Shown here: piece after piece, positions 1 through 5,608 of the stretch
Position numbering within the stretch: position 1 is the first letter of the stretch
Layout of the letters: each line of letters starts with the position of its first letter
Source of the DNA: JAWLFY01 sp964462125
GTDB lineage: Bacteria; Planctomycetota; Planctomycetia; Pirellulales; Pirellulaceae
Reading direction: 5' to 3'
DNA: 9,035 nt
Assembly (NCBI GenBank): GCA_964462125.1
Contig: CAYWXT010000230.1
Coordinates: forward strand, 1 to 9,035
Position numbers and translations under genes: made by a program
The notes under the pieces: model-generated
The model's database searches: none
Told to the model about the DNA's origin: nothing
The model's input: only the letters and a program-made list of their open reading frames with translations

Positions 1-543
1 GTACGCTCGAAGGGGAGGCCCTCGACCGGATTGTACATGATAAGATTGACCTGATCCTTGGATCCGGCGCTGCAGCGCCTTTTCGGTATAGCCACTGCTC
101 TCCAAGAATTGGTCAAAGCCAACCCCTTGAGCTTGCATTTGCTCCTTGTATTGGTCGATCACGGCATCGACCTCTTGGGCCGGCACCTCCGGTCCATCCT
201 TGATCAGGTGCTGTTCGACCAGTCGGCTCTCCACCAGTCCGGACATCACCTGCTCGCGAGCTTGTTCGACGGCGTTGGGGTCGGTCTCGCCCGCCTGCTT
301 GAGGTGGGATTCCAAGGCCGTCTGGAACTCGGTCTTCGTGATCGGCTCGTCGTTGACCACCGCGACCGCGTCGGGGGGCGCGGCAGCGGCTGGCTGCCCC
401 GCCGGGGCGGGTTGCTCCTGGCTCTGACCGCCGCCGGGCGGTTCAAACTGGGCACTGGCGAACGAGGCCGTGCTGAGCACGGCGAAGGAAAACGCCAGCG
501 GTCGGCAGCAGGCGTACAAAGCACGTTGGGGCATCAACTTCAT
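1..543 (-). CDS. secreted SurA-like peptidyl-prolyl isomerase / chaperone, N-terminal part only
   Basis: The start is the second of two adjacent ATGs (541-543), six bases after GGAG; the first ATG (544-546) would be only three bases away. Residues 1-31 form a signal peptide ending in ASA before Gln. A Gln/Pro/Ala-rich linker follows, then from about residue 60 a SurA_N-type chaperone domain: VAVVNDEPITKTEF opens it, then helices containing LVESRLVEQHL and YTEKALQRRI. The family acts in the periplasm, helping outer-membrane or secreted proteins fold, and normally continues into one or more parvulin (rotamase) domains. None is seen here. The frame stays open to base 1, but below about base 60 the peptide stops looking like the family and codon use worsens, while another frame reads as RlmN. 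The true homologous region therefore probably ends near 57-75. The family call is firm; the exact domain order of the full protein is unknown. Confidence 0.8.
   Translation of the reverse strand, partial: MKLMPQRALYACCRPLAFSFAVLSTASFASAQFEPPGGGQSQEQPAPAGQPAAAAPPDAVAVVNDEPITKTEFQTALESHLKQAGETDPNAVEQAREQVMSGLVESRLVEQHLIKDGPEVPAQEVDAVIDQYKEQMQAQGVGFDQFLESSGYTEKALQRRIQGSGQSYHVQSGRGPPLRAY
3..56 (-). pseudogene. internal fragment of an RlmN-like 23S rRNA/tRNA adenine methyltransferase, running off the left edge
   Basis: Read on the minus strand from about position 56 to the edge, this frame gives DQVNLIMYNPVEGLPFER. It matches the conserved [VI]NLIxxNPVxG segment in the C-terminal half of RlmN, the radical-SAM enzyme that methylates C2 of A2503 in 23S rRNA and A37 of some tRNAs. 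Third codon positions are mostly G or C, as in the other genes here. The PPIase frame over the same bases has mostly A or T in third position and gives an unconvincing peptide. No RlmN start or upstream domain precedes it; what precedes it is the PPIase N-terminus in a different frame. Either two genes have been joined, biologically or by assembly, or the resemblance is chance in a short stretch. The identification rests on only 18 residues. Confidence 0.5.
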
Positions 544-574
544 CATGATCTCCTCGAAGTAATAGAAACCGTCC

Positions 575-632
575 TCTCGGCGAACGAGGTTACCGAGAAG
601 CGGGCCCACGAATCATGGCCGTCTGACTCCTT
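575..632 (-). promoter_or_regulatory. leader of the PPIase gene: possible 8-codon upstream ORF with a hairpin at its stop codon
   Basis: In the 190-base gap between the lipoprotein and PPIase genes the minus strand has AAGGAG (627-632), ten bases later an ATG (614-616), and eight codons reading MIRGPASR ending in TAA (590-592). The stop lies in the loop of a 6-bp hairpin (593-598 pairing with 575-580), just upstream of the PPIase ribosome site. The arrangement could be a leader ORF that couples or attenuates PPIase expression. The peptide is very short and nothing else supports it, so chance is quite possible. Confidence 0.25.
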
Positions 633-736
633 GTCGTGACGTGACTCGCGGTGTGGGTGGGAAAGGGGGCGGGGCCAAATGCAAGTGCCCGGCGAGCCCA
701 CGCGGAGCTCACCGAAACGTGCGTTGGGCGAGGCAA

Positions 737-997
737 TTATGGGTTTCCGGCGCCAGGGGCCGAATCGGTTGGCGCCGGGCTCTCCGGCAAACCCGAGCTC
801 TCGGGCAACCCGCCTTCGGTGCCATTGTCGTCCTGCTGCGCCGGTCCGTAGTCCTGGTCCGGCATCTCATCCGCCCCTGGCGCTGCCGGGTCGGCAGGCA
901 TCGACTCTTCTTCCATCGGCGGGACGCCTGGATCATCGCATCCGGTTCCTGCCACGGTCAGCAGGGCAGCCGATAGCGCGATCGCGAGCATTCTCAT
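737..997 (-). CDS. small acidic lipoprotein, function unknown
   Basis: Eighty-six residues from the ATG at 995-997, preferred over the ATG at 1007-1009 because GGAG lies six bases upstream of it. The N-terminus (MRMLAIALSAALLTVAG) is a typical short signal sequence followed by TGC at residues 18-20. Cys20 is the likely lipidated residue, although the lipobox is loose, with Gly rather than Leu at -3. The mature part (about 67 residues) is rich in Pro, Asp, Glu, Gly and Ser, strongly negative and probably disordered. No domain is recognised. Small Cys-anchored, low-complexity proteins of this sort are common in planctomycetes. It lies upstream of, and in the same direction as, the PPIase gene with a 190-base gap, so co-transcription is possible but not shown. 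A TATAAC element (1015-1020) sits at the right distance to start its message. Confidence 0.65.
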   Translation of the reverse strand: MRMLAIALSAALLTVAGTGCDDPGVPPMEEESMPADPAAPGADEMPDQDYGPAQQDDNGTEGGLPESSGLPESPAPTDSAPGAGNP

Positions 998-1007
998 CTT
1001 AGTCTCC

Positions 1008-1172
1008 ATGGCTTGTTATAGTGAAAAAGGGCTCAGTCCGGGGGGATGCTATCCCAATGGGGCATCTGCAGTCCCAGTGGAACACTGCATTCCCGACAGC
1101 GACTGCATCATTCCCAACAGCAACTGCATCCCAACACCGTCGTCCACCGGCTGGACGTTCAACCCGATTTGA
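1008..1172 (+). CDS. possible 54-residue Cys-containing small protein
   Basis: An open frame from ATG (1008-1010) to TGA (1170-1172) encodes 54 residues with five Cys (positions 3, 14, 27, 33, 40) and a repeat-like stretch HCIPDSDCIIPNSNCIP. The stop lies five bases before the terminator hairpin, which fits a gene end, and third positions are GC-rich in the second half. Against it: there is no ribosome site before the ATG, the start lies inside the 5' end of the divergent lipoprotein gene, the best plus-strand promoter would start transcription downstream of the ATG, and the DNA repeat units are 17-21 bases long, so most do not keep one reading frame. A non-coding RNA explains the same bases at least as well. 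No homologous family is recognised. Confidence 0.2.
   Translation: MACYSEKGLSPGGCYPNGASAVPVEHCIPDSDCIIPNSNCIPTPSSTGWTFNPI
1014..1022. promoter_or_regulatory. symmetric -10 element, candidate bidirectional promoter
   Basis: The sequence TGTTATAGT reads on the plus strand as an extended -10 (TGn followed by TATAGT, 1017-1022). On the minus strand the overlapping bases read TATAAC (1015-1020). Minus-strand transcription would start around 1007-1008, just ahead of the lipoprotein start. Plus-strand transcription would start around 1029 and run through the repeat to the terminator at 1177-1227. No good -35 is visible on either side; an extended -10 can work without one. Divergent transcription from symmetric -10 elements is established in bacteria, but its use here is inference. 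Confidence 0.35.
1053..1138 (+). repeat. degenerate ~20-bp tandem repeat
   Basis: Four and a half units start with CCC and centre on CTGCA: 1053-1072, 1073-1091, 1092-1112, 1113-1129 and a partial unit from 1130. Units three and four are most alike (CCCgACAGCgACTGCAT against CCCaACAGCaACTGCAT). Unit lengths of 20, 19, 21 and 17 bases mean the repeat is not kept as a protein repeat. Neighbouring units can pair locally, for example CAGTG-GAA-CACTG within unit two. On the minus strand the same repeat reads DAVAVGN twice, which I regard as accidental. Confidence 0.55.
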
Positions 1173-1176
1173 TTGA

Positions 1177-1227
1177 CCAGCCATCGCAACCCGTACGCCA
1201 ATCGCACCGATGGAGCTGGATTTTTTT
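1177..1227 (+). terminator. intrinsic terminator ending a plus-strand transcript
   Basis: The left arm CCAGCCATCG (1177-1186) pairs with CGATGG (1208-1213) and CTGG (1216-1219), with a two-base AG bulge and a 21-base loop, giving ten pairs. Seven T residues follow at 1221-1227. This is a convincing Rho-independent shape on the plus strand. It stands 263 bases before the kinase gene and 5 bases after the 54-codon frame. It implies a short plus-strand RNA that starts somewhere between about 1020 and 1170, or attenuation of the kinase operon. From 1228 to 1489 I see no gene and no clear promoter, only the dyad at 1332-1360. Confidence 0.6.
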
Positions 1228-1331
1228 GATTTGCCTCTCGGCCGGGCGAGCGGAACCGAGTTTGCAGCGGAACGGACGGTCAGTTGCTGGAACGTCCGGC
1301 AAGCCTTCCCTAAACCGGCCCCATTCAACGT

Positions 1332-1360
1332 GTTGCCGCTCAATGACGGCGAGCGGCAAC
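1332..1360. other. perfect 10-bp inverted repeat upstream of the kinase gene
   Basis: GTTGCCGCTC (1332-1341) and GAGCGGCAAC (1351-1360) are exact reverse complements around a 9-base centre. No T tract follows on either strand, so it is not a simple terminator. It lies about 130 bases before the kinase start, where an operator or a 5'-leader hairpin could act. Confidence 0.4.
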
Positions 1361-1489
1361 GGCGGTAACGACGGCAGTTCAGCAGGGGCGCAGCCATTTT
1401 CGTGACGGCTGAATTCATGGCGCGCCGCTGCCACCGAGACTTGATTTCCCCATGTTTCACGCCCGTGGTGCCATCGCCTCCGCCGAACA

Positions 1490-3187
1490 ATGTATGGTTA
1501 TGAGACAATGCTGACCAAAAAAACGACAGCGACAAGGGAGGTTGGCAGATCTGGACGGACCGACGGGCGAGGACGTTTGCAGGGACGAGGCTTCGCACGA
1601 ATCTCGATCGCCGTGGTGGCCGTTGGAGCTGTGATGCTCGGGGCGGGTCTCTACGGAGCGAGGCGCGTTTTTCGACTGCAGCAACGCGGCGACACGATTT
1701 TGTCGGAGAATGTCGCCAGCATTCGCGCAGCCGAAGAGCTGGAAACGATTGTCCGCGAGGTTCGCTACCGCCTGAAACGCTACCTCGAGACGCGCGATCC
1801 CCGTCAGCTCAACCGCATGGGCGAGCAATTGCCCGCCGGCGAACGCTCACTGCGCGAGTTGCATGACCTCGCCAAGTCGACCCGCGAGGAGGACTTGGCC
1901 GCTCGCATGGATCGGGGCTATCGGCAGCTGAAAGAGGAGTTTGAGGAGCTCGCCCCCGAGCAGGGGCGTCCGGAGTTTGGTGACGCCGACTTGGTGGTCT
2001 TGGATACCCTGGCCGACGAGGTGATCCCCAACAAGGTCCTGGTCTCGCTGCAGAAGTACGTGGAGCACAACGAAGGGGAACTGGCGCGAAGCCGCGAGCG
2101 GAACCAAGCCAATGCTCGAAGCCTGATGCTCGGGCTGCTGCTGCTCGGCGGCGGCGGTGGGGTGGCCGGCTTGCTCGCCGGAATTCTGATTTCCAGACGC
2201 ATCAGTCATACGATCGTGCAGCTTTCTCTGCCGCTCCAAGACACGGCGGGGAAGCTCAACGAGGTCGTCGGCCCCGTGACGGTTTCGGGACAGCTCGGGT
2301 TTGCCGACCTGCAGTCGGTCCTGCAGACCGTCTCGGAACGGGTCGCCACCGTCGTGGAGCGGTTTCACGACCGCGAACGGGAGGTGCTTCGCTCCGAGCA
2401 GTTGGCGGCGGTAGGCCAACTCGCCGCCGGCATGGCACACGAACTTCGCAACCCGCTGACAGCGGTCAAGGCGGTGTTGCAGTTGGCCGAGAACCCGGAC
2501 GATCTGTCCCCCCGCGACCTGCAAGTGATCAACGAAGAGGTCAATCGGCTGGAGCAGTCGGTGCAGCGATTTCTCGATTTCGCTCGCCCGCCGAATCCGG
2601 AAAAGCGTCGCGTCGAGTTGGGAGCCCTGATCCACGAGTGCACGGAACTGCTTTCGCGGCGGGTGGAGCTGAAAGGGGTTCGCTTGGAATTCGAGCGGCA
2701 GGAAGGGAATGTCTTTGTCATCGCCGACGCCTCGCAGTTGCGCCAGGTGTTCCTCAATTTGATCCTCAACGGATGCGATGCCGCCTCCCGTGGCGGCCTG
2801 GTGCGGGTGTCGTTGGACGAATGTTCCCAAATTGCCAATCAGGAGCGAGACGGATCCAGAACGAACGGTTCTGGTGTCAACGTCGTCGTCTCCGATACCG
2901 GGCCCGGCCTGCCTCCCGAACTCGGCTCGCGTATCTTCGACCCGTTTGTCAGTACCAAGGAGACCGGGTTAGGGTTGGGGCTTTCCATCTGTCGGCGAAT
3001 CGTCGAGGCCCACGGCGGCACGATTGAAGCTGTCGACGCCAGTGGTGGGGGGACCCAGTTTTGGGTTTGGATCCCCTCGGAGCTCCCCAACGCCGAGGAC
3101 GGCAGTCCTGAGGATGACAACGGTGCCGTTGGTGGCGCCCAAAGGTTGAGCGTTTCCGAAGCCGATTGCATCATTCCCGCAAGCTGA
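1490..3187 (+). CDS. membrane sensor histidine kinase, NtrB/ZraS-like
   Basis: This 565-residue protein autophosphorylates on a His and passes the phosphate to the regulator encoded next. A basic N-terminus leads into a first membrane segment (about 36-57). An extracytoplasmic helical sensor of about 145 residues resembles 4HB_MCP/CHASE3-type modules (LETIVREVRYRLKRYLETRD at 84-103). A second, Gly/Leu-rich membrane segment covers about 210-235. After a HAMP-like linker comes the H box MAHELRNPL with His317, the N box FLNLILNGCDA (Asn423, Asn427), the G1 box SDTGPGLPP (Asp469), the F box RIFDPFVSTK and the G2 box ETGLGLGLS (491-499). All catalytic elements are intact. A 35-residue acidic tail follows the ATPase domain. 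The start could instead be Met7 (1508); neither ATG has a strong ribosome site. The signal sensed is unknown. The regulator gene starts 24 bases downstream, so one operon is likely. Confidence 0.93.
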   Translation: MYGYETMLTKKTTATREVGRSGRTDGRGRLQGRGFARISIAVVAVGAVMLGAGLYGARRVFRLQQRGDTILSENVASIRAAEELETIVREVRYRLKRYLETRDPRQLNRMGEQLPAGERSLRELHDLAKSTREEDLAARMDRGYRQLKEEFEELAPEQGRPEFGDADLVVLDTLADEVIPNKVLVSLQKYVEHNEGELARSRERNQANARSLMLGLLLLGGGGGVAGLLAGILISRRISHTIVQLSLPLQDTAGKLNEVVGPVTVSGQLGFADLQSVLQTVSERVATVVERFHDREREVLRSEQLAAVGQLAAGMAHELRNPLTAVKAVLQLAENPDDLSPRDLQVINEEVNRLEQSVQRFLDFARPPNPEKRRVELGALIHECTELLSRRVELKGVRLEFERQEGNVFVIADASQLRQVFLNLILNGCDAASRGGLVRVSLDECSQIANQERDGSRTNGSGVNVVVSDTGPGLPPELGSRIFDPFVSTKETGLGLGLSICRRIVEAHGGTIEAVDASGGGTQFWVWIPSELPNAEDGSPEDDNGAVGGAQRLSVSEADCIIPAS

Positions 3188-3211
3188 CGTAACCCTGTCG
3201 AATTGAATGCC

Positions 3212-4633
3212 ATGCCGAACTTGTTAATCGTCGACGATGAGCCGAACGTTCTGTACTCCTTCGAGCGTGCCCTGTCCGACGAACATGTCCAGGTCGCATC
3301 GGCGGAAAGCGGTAGCGAGGCGATTCGTTATGTCGAGCAGGCCAAGCCCGACGCGGTGGTCCTCGACGTGCGGCTGCCCGACATGTCAGGCTTGGAAGTG
3401 TTTGAGCGGATGCAGGCGGCGGATCCGCGGTTGCCGGTGATCTTCGTCACGGCGCACTCCACCGCCGAGACCGCAATCGACGCGATGAAGCGGGGCGCTT
3501 TCGAGTATCTGCTCAAGCCGGTCGACATCCACGAATTGCGAGACTTGGTGGCCAAGGCACTCGAGATCAGCCGCCAGCGGCACGTGCCGGCGGTGTTCGG
3601 CGAGCAAACCGCCGAGACGGGGGCGCCGGCCGATCGGATCATCGGCGAGTCGCGAGCGATGCGGGAGGTCTACAAGGCGATCGGCAGGGTCGCCCCCAAG
3701 GATGTGACTGTCCTGATTCTCGGCGAGAGCGGGACGGGCAAGGAACTCGTCGCCCGCGCCCTCTATCACCACAGCGGCCGCAGTGAGCGACCGTTCTTGG
3801 CGATCAACTGTGCGGCACTCCCCGAAGCCCTGTTGGAAAGCGAGCTGTTCGGCCACGAACGGGGGGCGTTCACCGGCGCCGATCGCCGCCGGATCGGTAA
3901 ATTCGAACAGGCTCACGGCGGTACGCTGTTTCTCGATGAGCTGGGCGACATGAATCCGATCACCCAAGCCAAGGTGCTGCGGGTGCTGCAGGACGGACGC
4001 TTCGAACGCGTCGGCGGGGACCAGACGATCGAGACCGATGTCCGCGTGATCGCGGCGACCAACCAAGACCTCGACGCGAAAATTCACGCGGGAGCATTCC
4101 GGCAAGACCTGCTCTATCGACTCAACGGCTTTACCATTCGCCTCCCCGCGTTACGGGAACGGATGGAGGATCTGCCGCAACTGATCGAACACTTCCTGCA
4201 ACGAGAGCGACCAGCCGATCAGCCCGCGCTGGCCCTCGACGAAGCGGCGATTCAGTTGCTCCAACAGCACTCCTGGCCGGGAAACGTGCGCGAACTGCAC
4301 AGCACCATCCGCTACGCGCTGGTTCATGCCGTGGGCCAAACGGTCACGGCCGAATGTTTGCCCGAGGCGATTCGTACTGAGACCCCCGAGAAACTCGACC
4401 CAAACGGGCAGGAAGAACTGGCCGACGTCACAAGGCTGGTTCGCCGGTTGCTCGATTCCGACCCGGCGAATCTATTCCGCGAGGTGCGCAGTCGCGTCGA
4501 CCGGATCGCCGTCCAAGAAACGATGCGGCGAGTCCAGGGAAACCAGGTCCACGCCAGCCAAAAACTCGGCATCTCCCGCTCGACGCTTCGCGCCAAGCTG
4601 GCCGAACTCGACGAGCCGCCGCCAGATGCCTGA
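3212..4633 (+). CDS. sigma-54-dependent NtrC-family response regulator
   Basis: This 473-residue, three-domain transcription activator is the likely partner of the kinase just upstream. I chose ATG 3212 because the receiver domain begins immediately (MPNLLIVDDEP); an in-frame TTG at 3203 is the alternative, and neither has a clear ribosome site. The receiver spans about 1-120 with the acidic pair Asp8/Asp9, phospho-acceptor Asp52, Thr80 and Lys102. The AAA+ domain spans about 142-375 with Walker A GESGTGKE (171-178), an intact GAFTGA loop (218-223) that contacts sigma-54, Walker B GGTLFLDELGD (236-246), the FRQDLLYRL segment (297-304) and the sensor II motif WPGNVREL (355-362). A Fis-type helix-turn-helix closes the protein (about 436-466, ISRSTLRAKLAEL). 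The length is normal for NtrC-type regulators and every functional motif is present. I found no good -24/-12 sigma-54 promoter in this window, so its targets probably lie elsewhere. Confidence 0.95.
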   Translation: MPNLLIVDDEPNVLYSFERALSDEHVQVASAESGSEAIRYVEQAKPDAVVLDVRLPDMSGLEVFERMQAADPRLPVIFVTAHSTAETAIDAMKRGAFEYLLKPVDIHELRDLVAKALEISRQRHVPAVFGEQTAETGAPADRIIGESRAMREVYKAIGRVAPKDVTVLILGESGTGKELVARALYHHSGRSERPFLAINCAALPEALLESELFGHERGAFTGADRRRIGKFEQAHGGTLFLDELGDMNPITQAKVLRVLQDGRFERVGGDQTIETDVRVIAATNQDLDAKIHAGAFRQDLLYRLNGFTIRLPALRERMEDLPQLIEHFLQRERPADQPALALDEAAIQLLQQHSWPGNVRELHSTIRYALVHAVGQTVTAECLPEAIRTETPEKLDPNGQEELADVTRLVRRLLDSDPANLFREVRSRVDRIAVQETMRRVQGNQVHASQKLGISRSTLRAKLAELDEPPPDA

Positions 4634-4642
4634 GCTCCGTCG

Positions 4643-4746
4643 GAATCGGTTCATCAACCCACGTGGGTGCTGCACCGAGGTCGCCCGGGGAAGGCCCGAC
4701 GCGAACCCAGCTTTCGACCCGAGCCCAGCTTCGGGGGAACCGATTC
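4643..4746. other. palindromes in the convergent gap between the regulator and nif3
   Basis: The 111-base gap between two converging genes holds a perfect 12-bp palindrome ACCCACGTGGGT (4657-4668). A 10-bp inverted repeat flanks it: GAATCGGTTC (4643-4652) with GAACCGATTC (4737-4746), the second arm overlapping the nif3 stop. A smaller CCCGA/TCGGG stem lies near 4719-4735. No T tract follows. The region may serve as a bidirectional transcription end, but that is inference. Confidence 0.4.
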
Positions 4747-5608
4747 AACGGACCGGAACGATCGGATCCGACTCTCGCCGGCTCGCCCAGACGTGCAGCC
4801 CCGGCAACCGGGCGGCCAACTCTGTCGCAAGCCATTCCATCGAAAACCGTTCACTCGGGTAGTGTCCCAGCAGCCCCAACCCGATTCCCAACGCCTCGGC
4901 TTCAAGACAGCTGTGGAAACTCGCTTCACCGGTCAGCAGGGCGTCACAGCCCCGGCGGTGCGCGGCGGAAAGGAAACTGGCGCCACTGCCGCACGCCAAG
5001 GCAACCTTCGTCACCGGCTGAGCCGCCGGGCCGACGCGCCGGGCCGCGGTCGCCCCCACCTCCGCCGACGCCTGGCGAACGAGCTCCTCCAGCGTCATCG
5101 GCCGGGAAACTCGCCCATAACGCCCAGATCCCGCCACCGGGGCGCCGGTGGCCGCAGACTCGGCCTGGGCCACGCCCACGCCGTCGGAAGCGAACTCGTG
5201 CAACGGCCGCGTCTCGGACAACCCCAACAGATCAGCCCACTGCTGGTTGATCCCCTCCGCCGCAGAGTCGAACGCCGTGTGCGCGCTGTATACCGCCACA
5301 CCCGACTCGGCCAGTCTCAACAACAGACCTCCCGCAACGGTGTCGGCCGTGATCCGGCCAAGCGGTTTGAACGGGAGAGGGTGGTGGGAGACAACGAGGT
5401 CAGCACGCTGTTCCCTCGCTTCCTCGACCACCGCCGGCGTGACCGTCAGGCAGGTCATCACCCGCTGGGCGGTGCGGCCGCGATCGCCAACCAACAATCC
5501 TACATTGTCCCAAGACTCGGCCAACCCCAGTGGAGCCAGTTCACCAAGCACGCCACAGAGGCTGGCGAGCGGGACACCATCGGCAGGTGAATTCTCAGCC
5601 AAAATCAC
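4745..5608 (-). CDS. Nif3-like dinuclear metal-binding protein (DUF34, YbgI/YqfO family)
   Basis: This 287-residue protein starts at GTG (5606-5608), whose bases overlap the TGA of infC (GTGA), so the two are translationally coupled. A longer frame running upstream through infC has no family similarity and is rejected. Family motifs in order: ESWDNVGLLVGD (31-42), DLVVSHHPLPFKPL with His75/His76, YSAHTAFDSAAEGIN with His110 and Asp114, ACGSGASFL (205-213), DALLTGEASFH with Glu228, and GHYPSERFSMEWLA with His249 and Glu253. These are the residues expected to hold two metal ions. The usual HTNxD motif reads HTAFD here. Members are annotated as GTP cyclohydrolase 1 type 2 homologues, but their true reaction is unsettled, so I give no enzymatic activity. 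Length is close to the single-domain family members, without the large insert of the YqfO type. Confidence 0.92.
   Translation of the reverse strand: MILAENSPADGVPLASLCGVLGELAPLGLAESWDNVGLLVGDRGRTAQRVMTCLTVTPAVVEEAREQRADLVVSHHPLPFKPLGRITADTVAGGLLLRLAESGVAVYSAHTAFDSAAEGINQQWADLLGLSETRPLHEFASDGVGVAQAESAATGAPVAGSGRYGRVSRPMTLEELVRQASAEVGATAARRVGPAAQPVTKVALACGSGASFLSAAHRRGCDALLTGEASFHSCLEAEALGIGLGLLGHYPSERFSMEWLATELAARLPGLHVWASRRESDPIVPVR

Noticed and set aside
58..639. 193-codon plus-strand frame across the PPIase region
   Set aside because: It is Leu/Arg/Gly-rich shadow sequence opposite a gene with signal peptide, ribosome site and SurA_N motifs.
999..1598. 199-codon minus-strand frame with DAVAVGN repeated twice, recalling YadA-type adhesin head repeats
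   Set aside because: It begins inside and antisense to the kinase gene, the rest is low-quality Arg/Ser-rich sequence, and the two repeats come from the 20-bp DNA tandem repeat. No stalk or anchor follows.
1847..2830. 327-codon minus-strand frame antisense to the kinase gene
   Set aside because: It is the mirror of a well-supported gene with GC-rich third positions, contains no recognisable domain, and is of the kind expected by chance at this base composition.
3386..4105. 239-codon minus-strand frame antisense to the response regulator
   Set aside because: It lies opposite the conserved receiver and AAA+ motifs and has no protein-family features.
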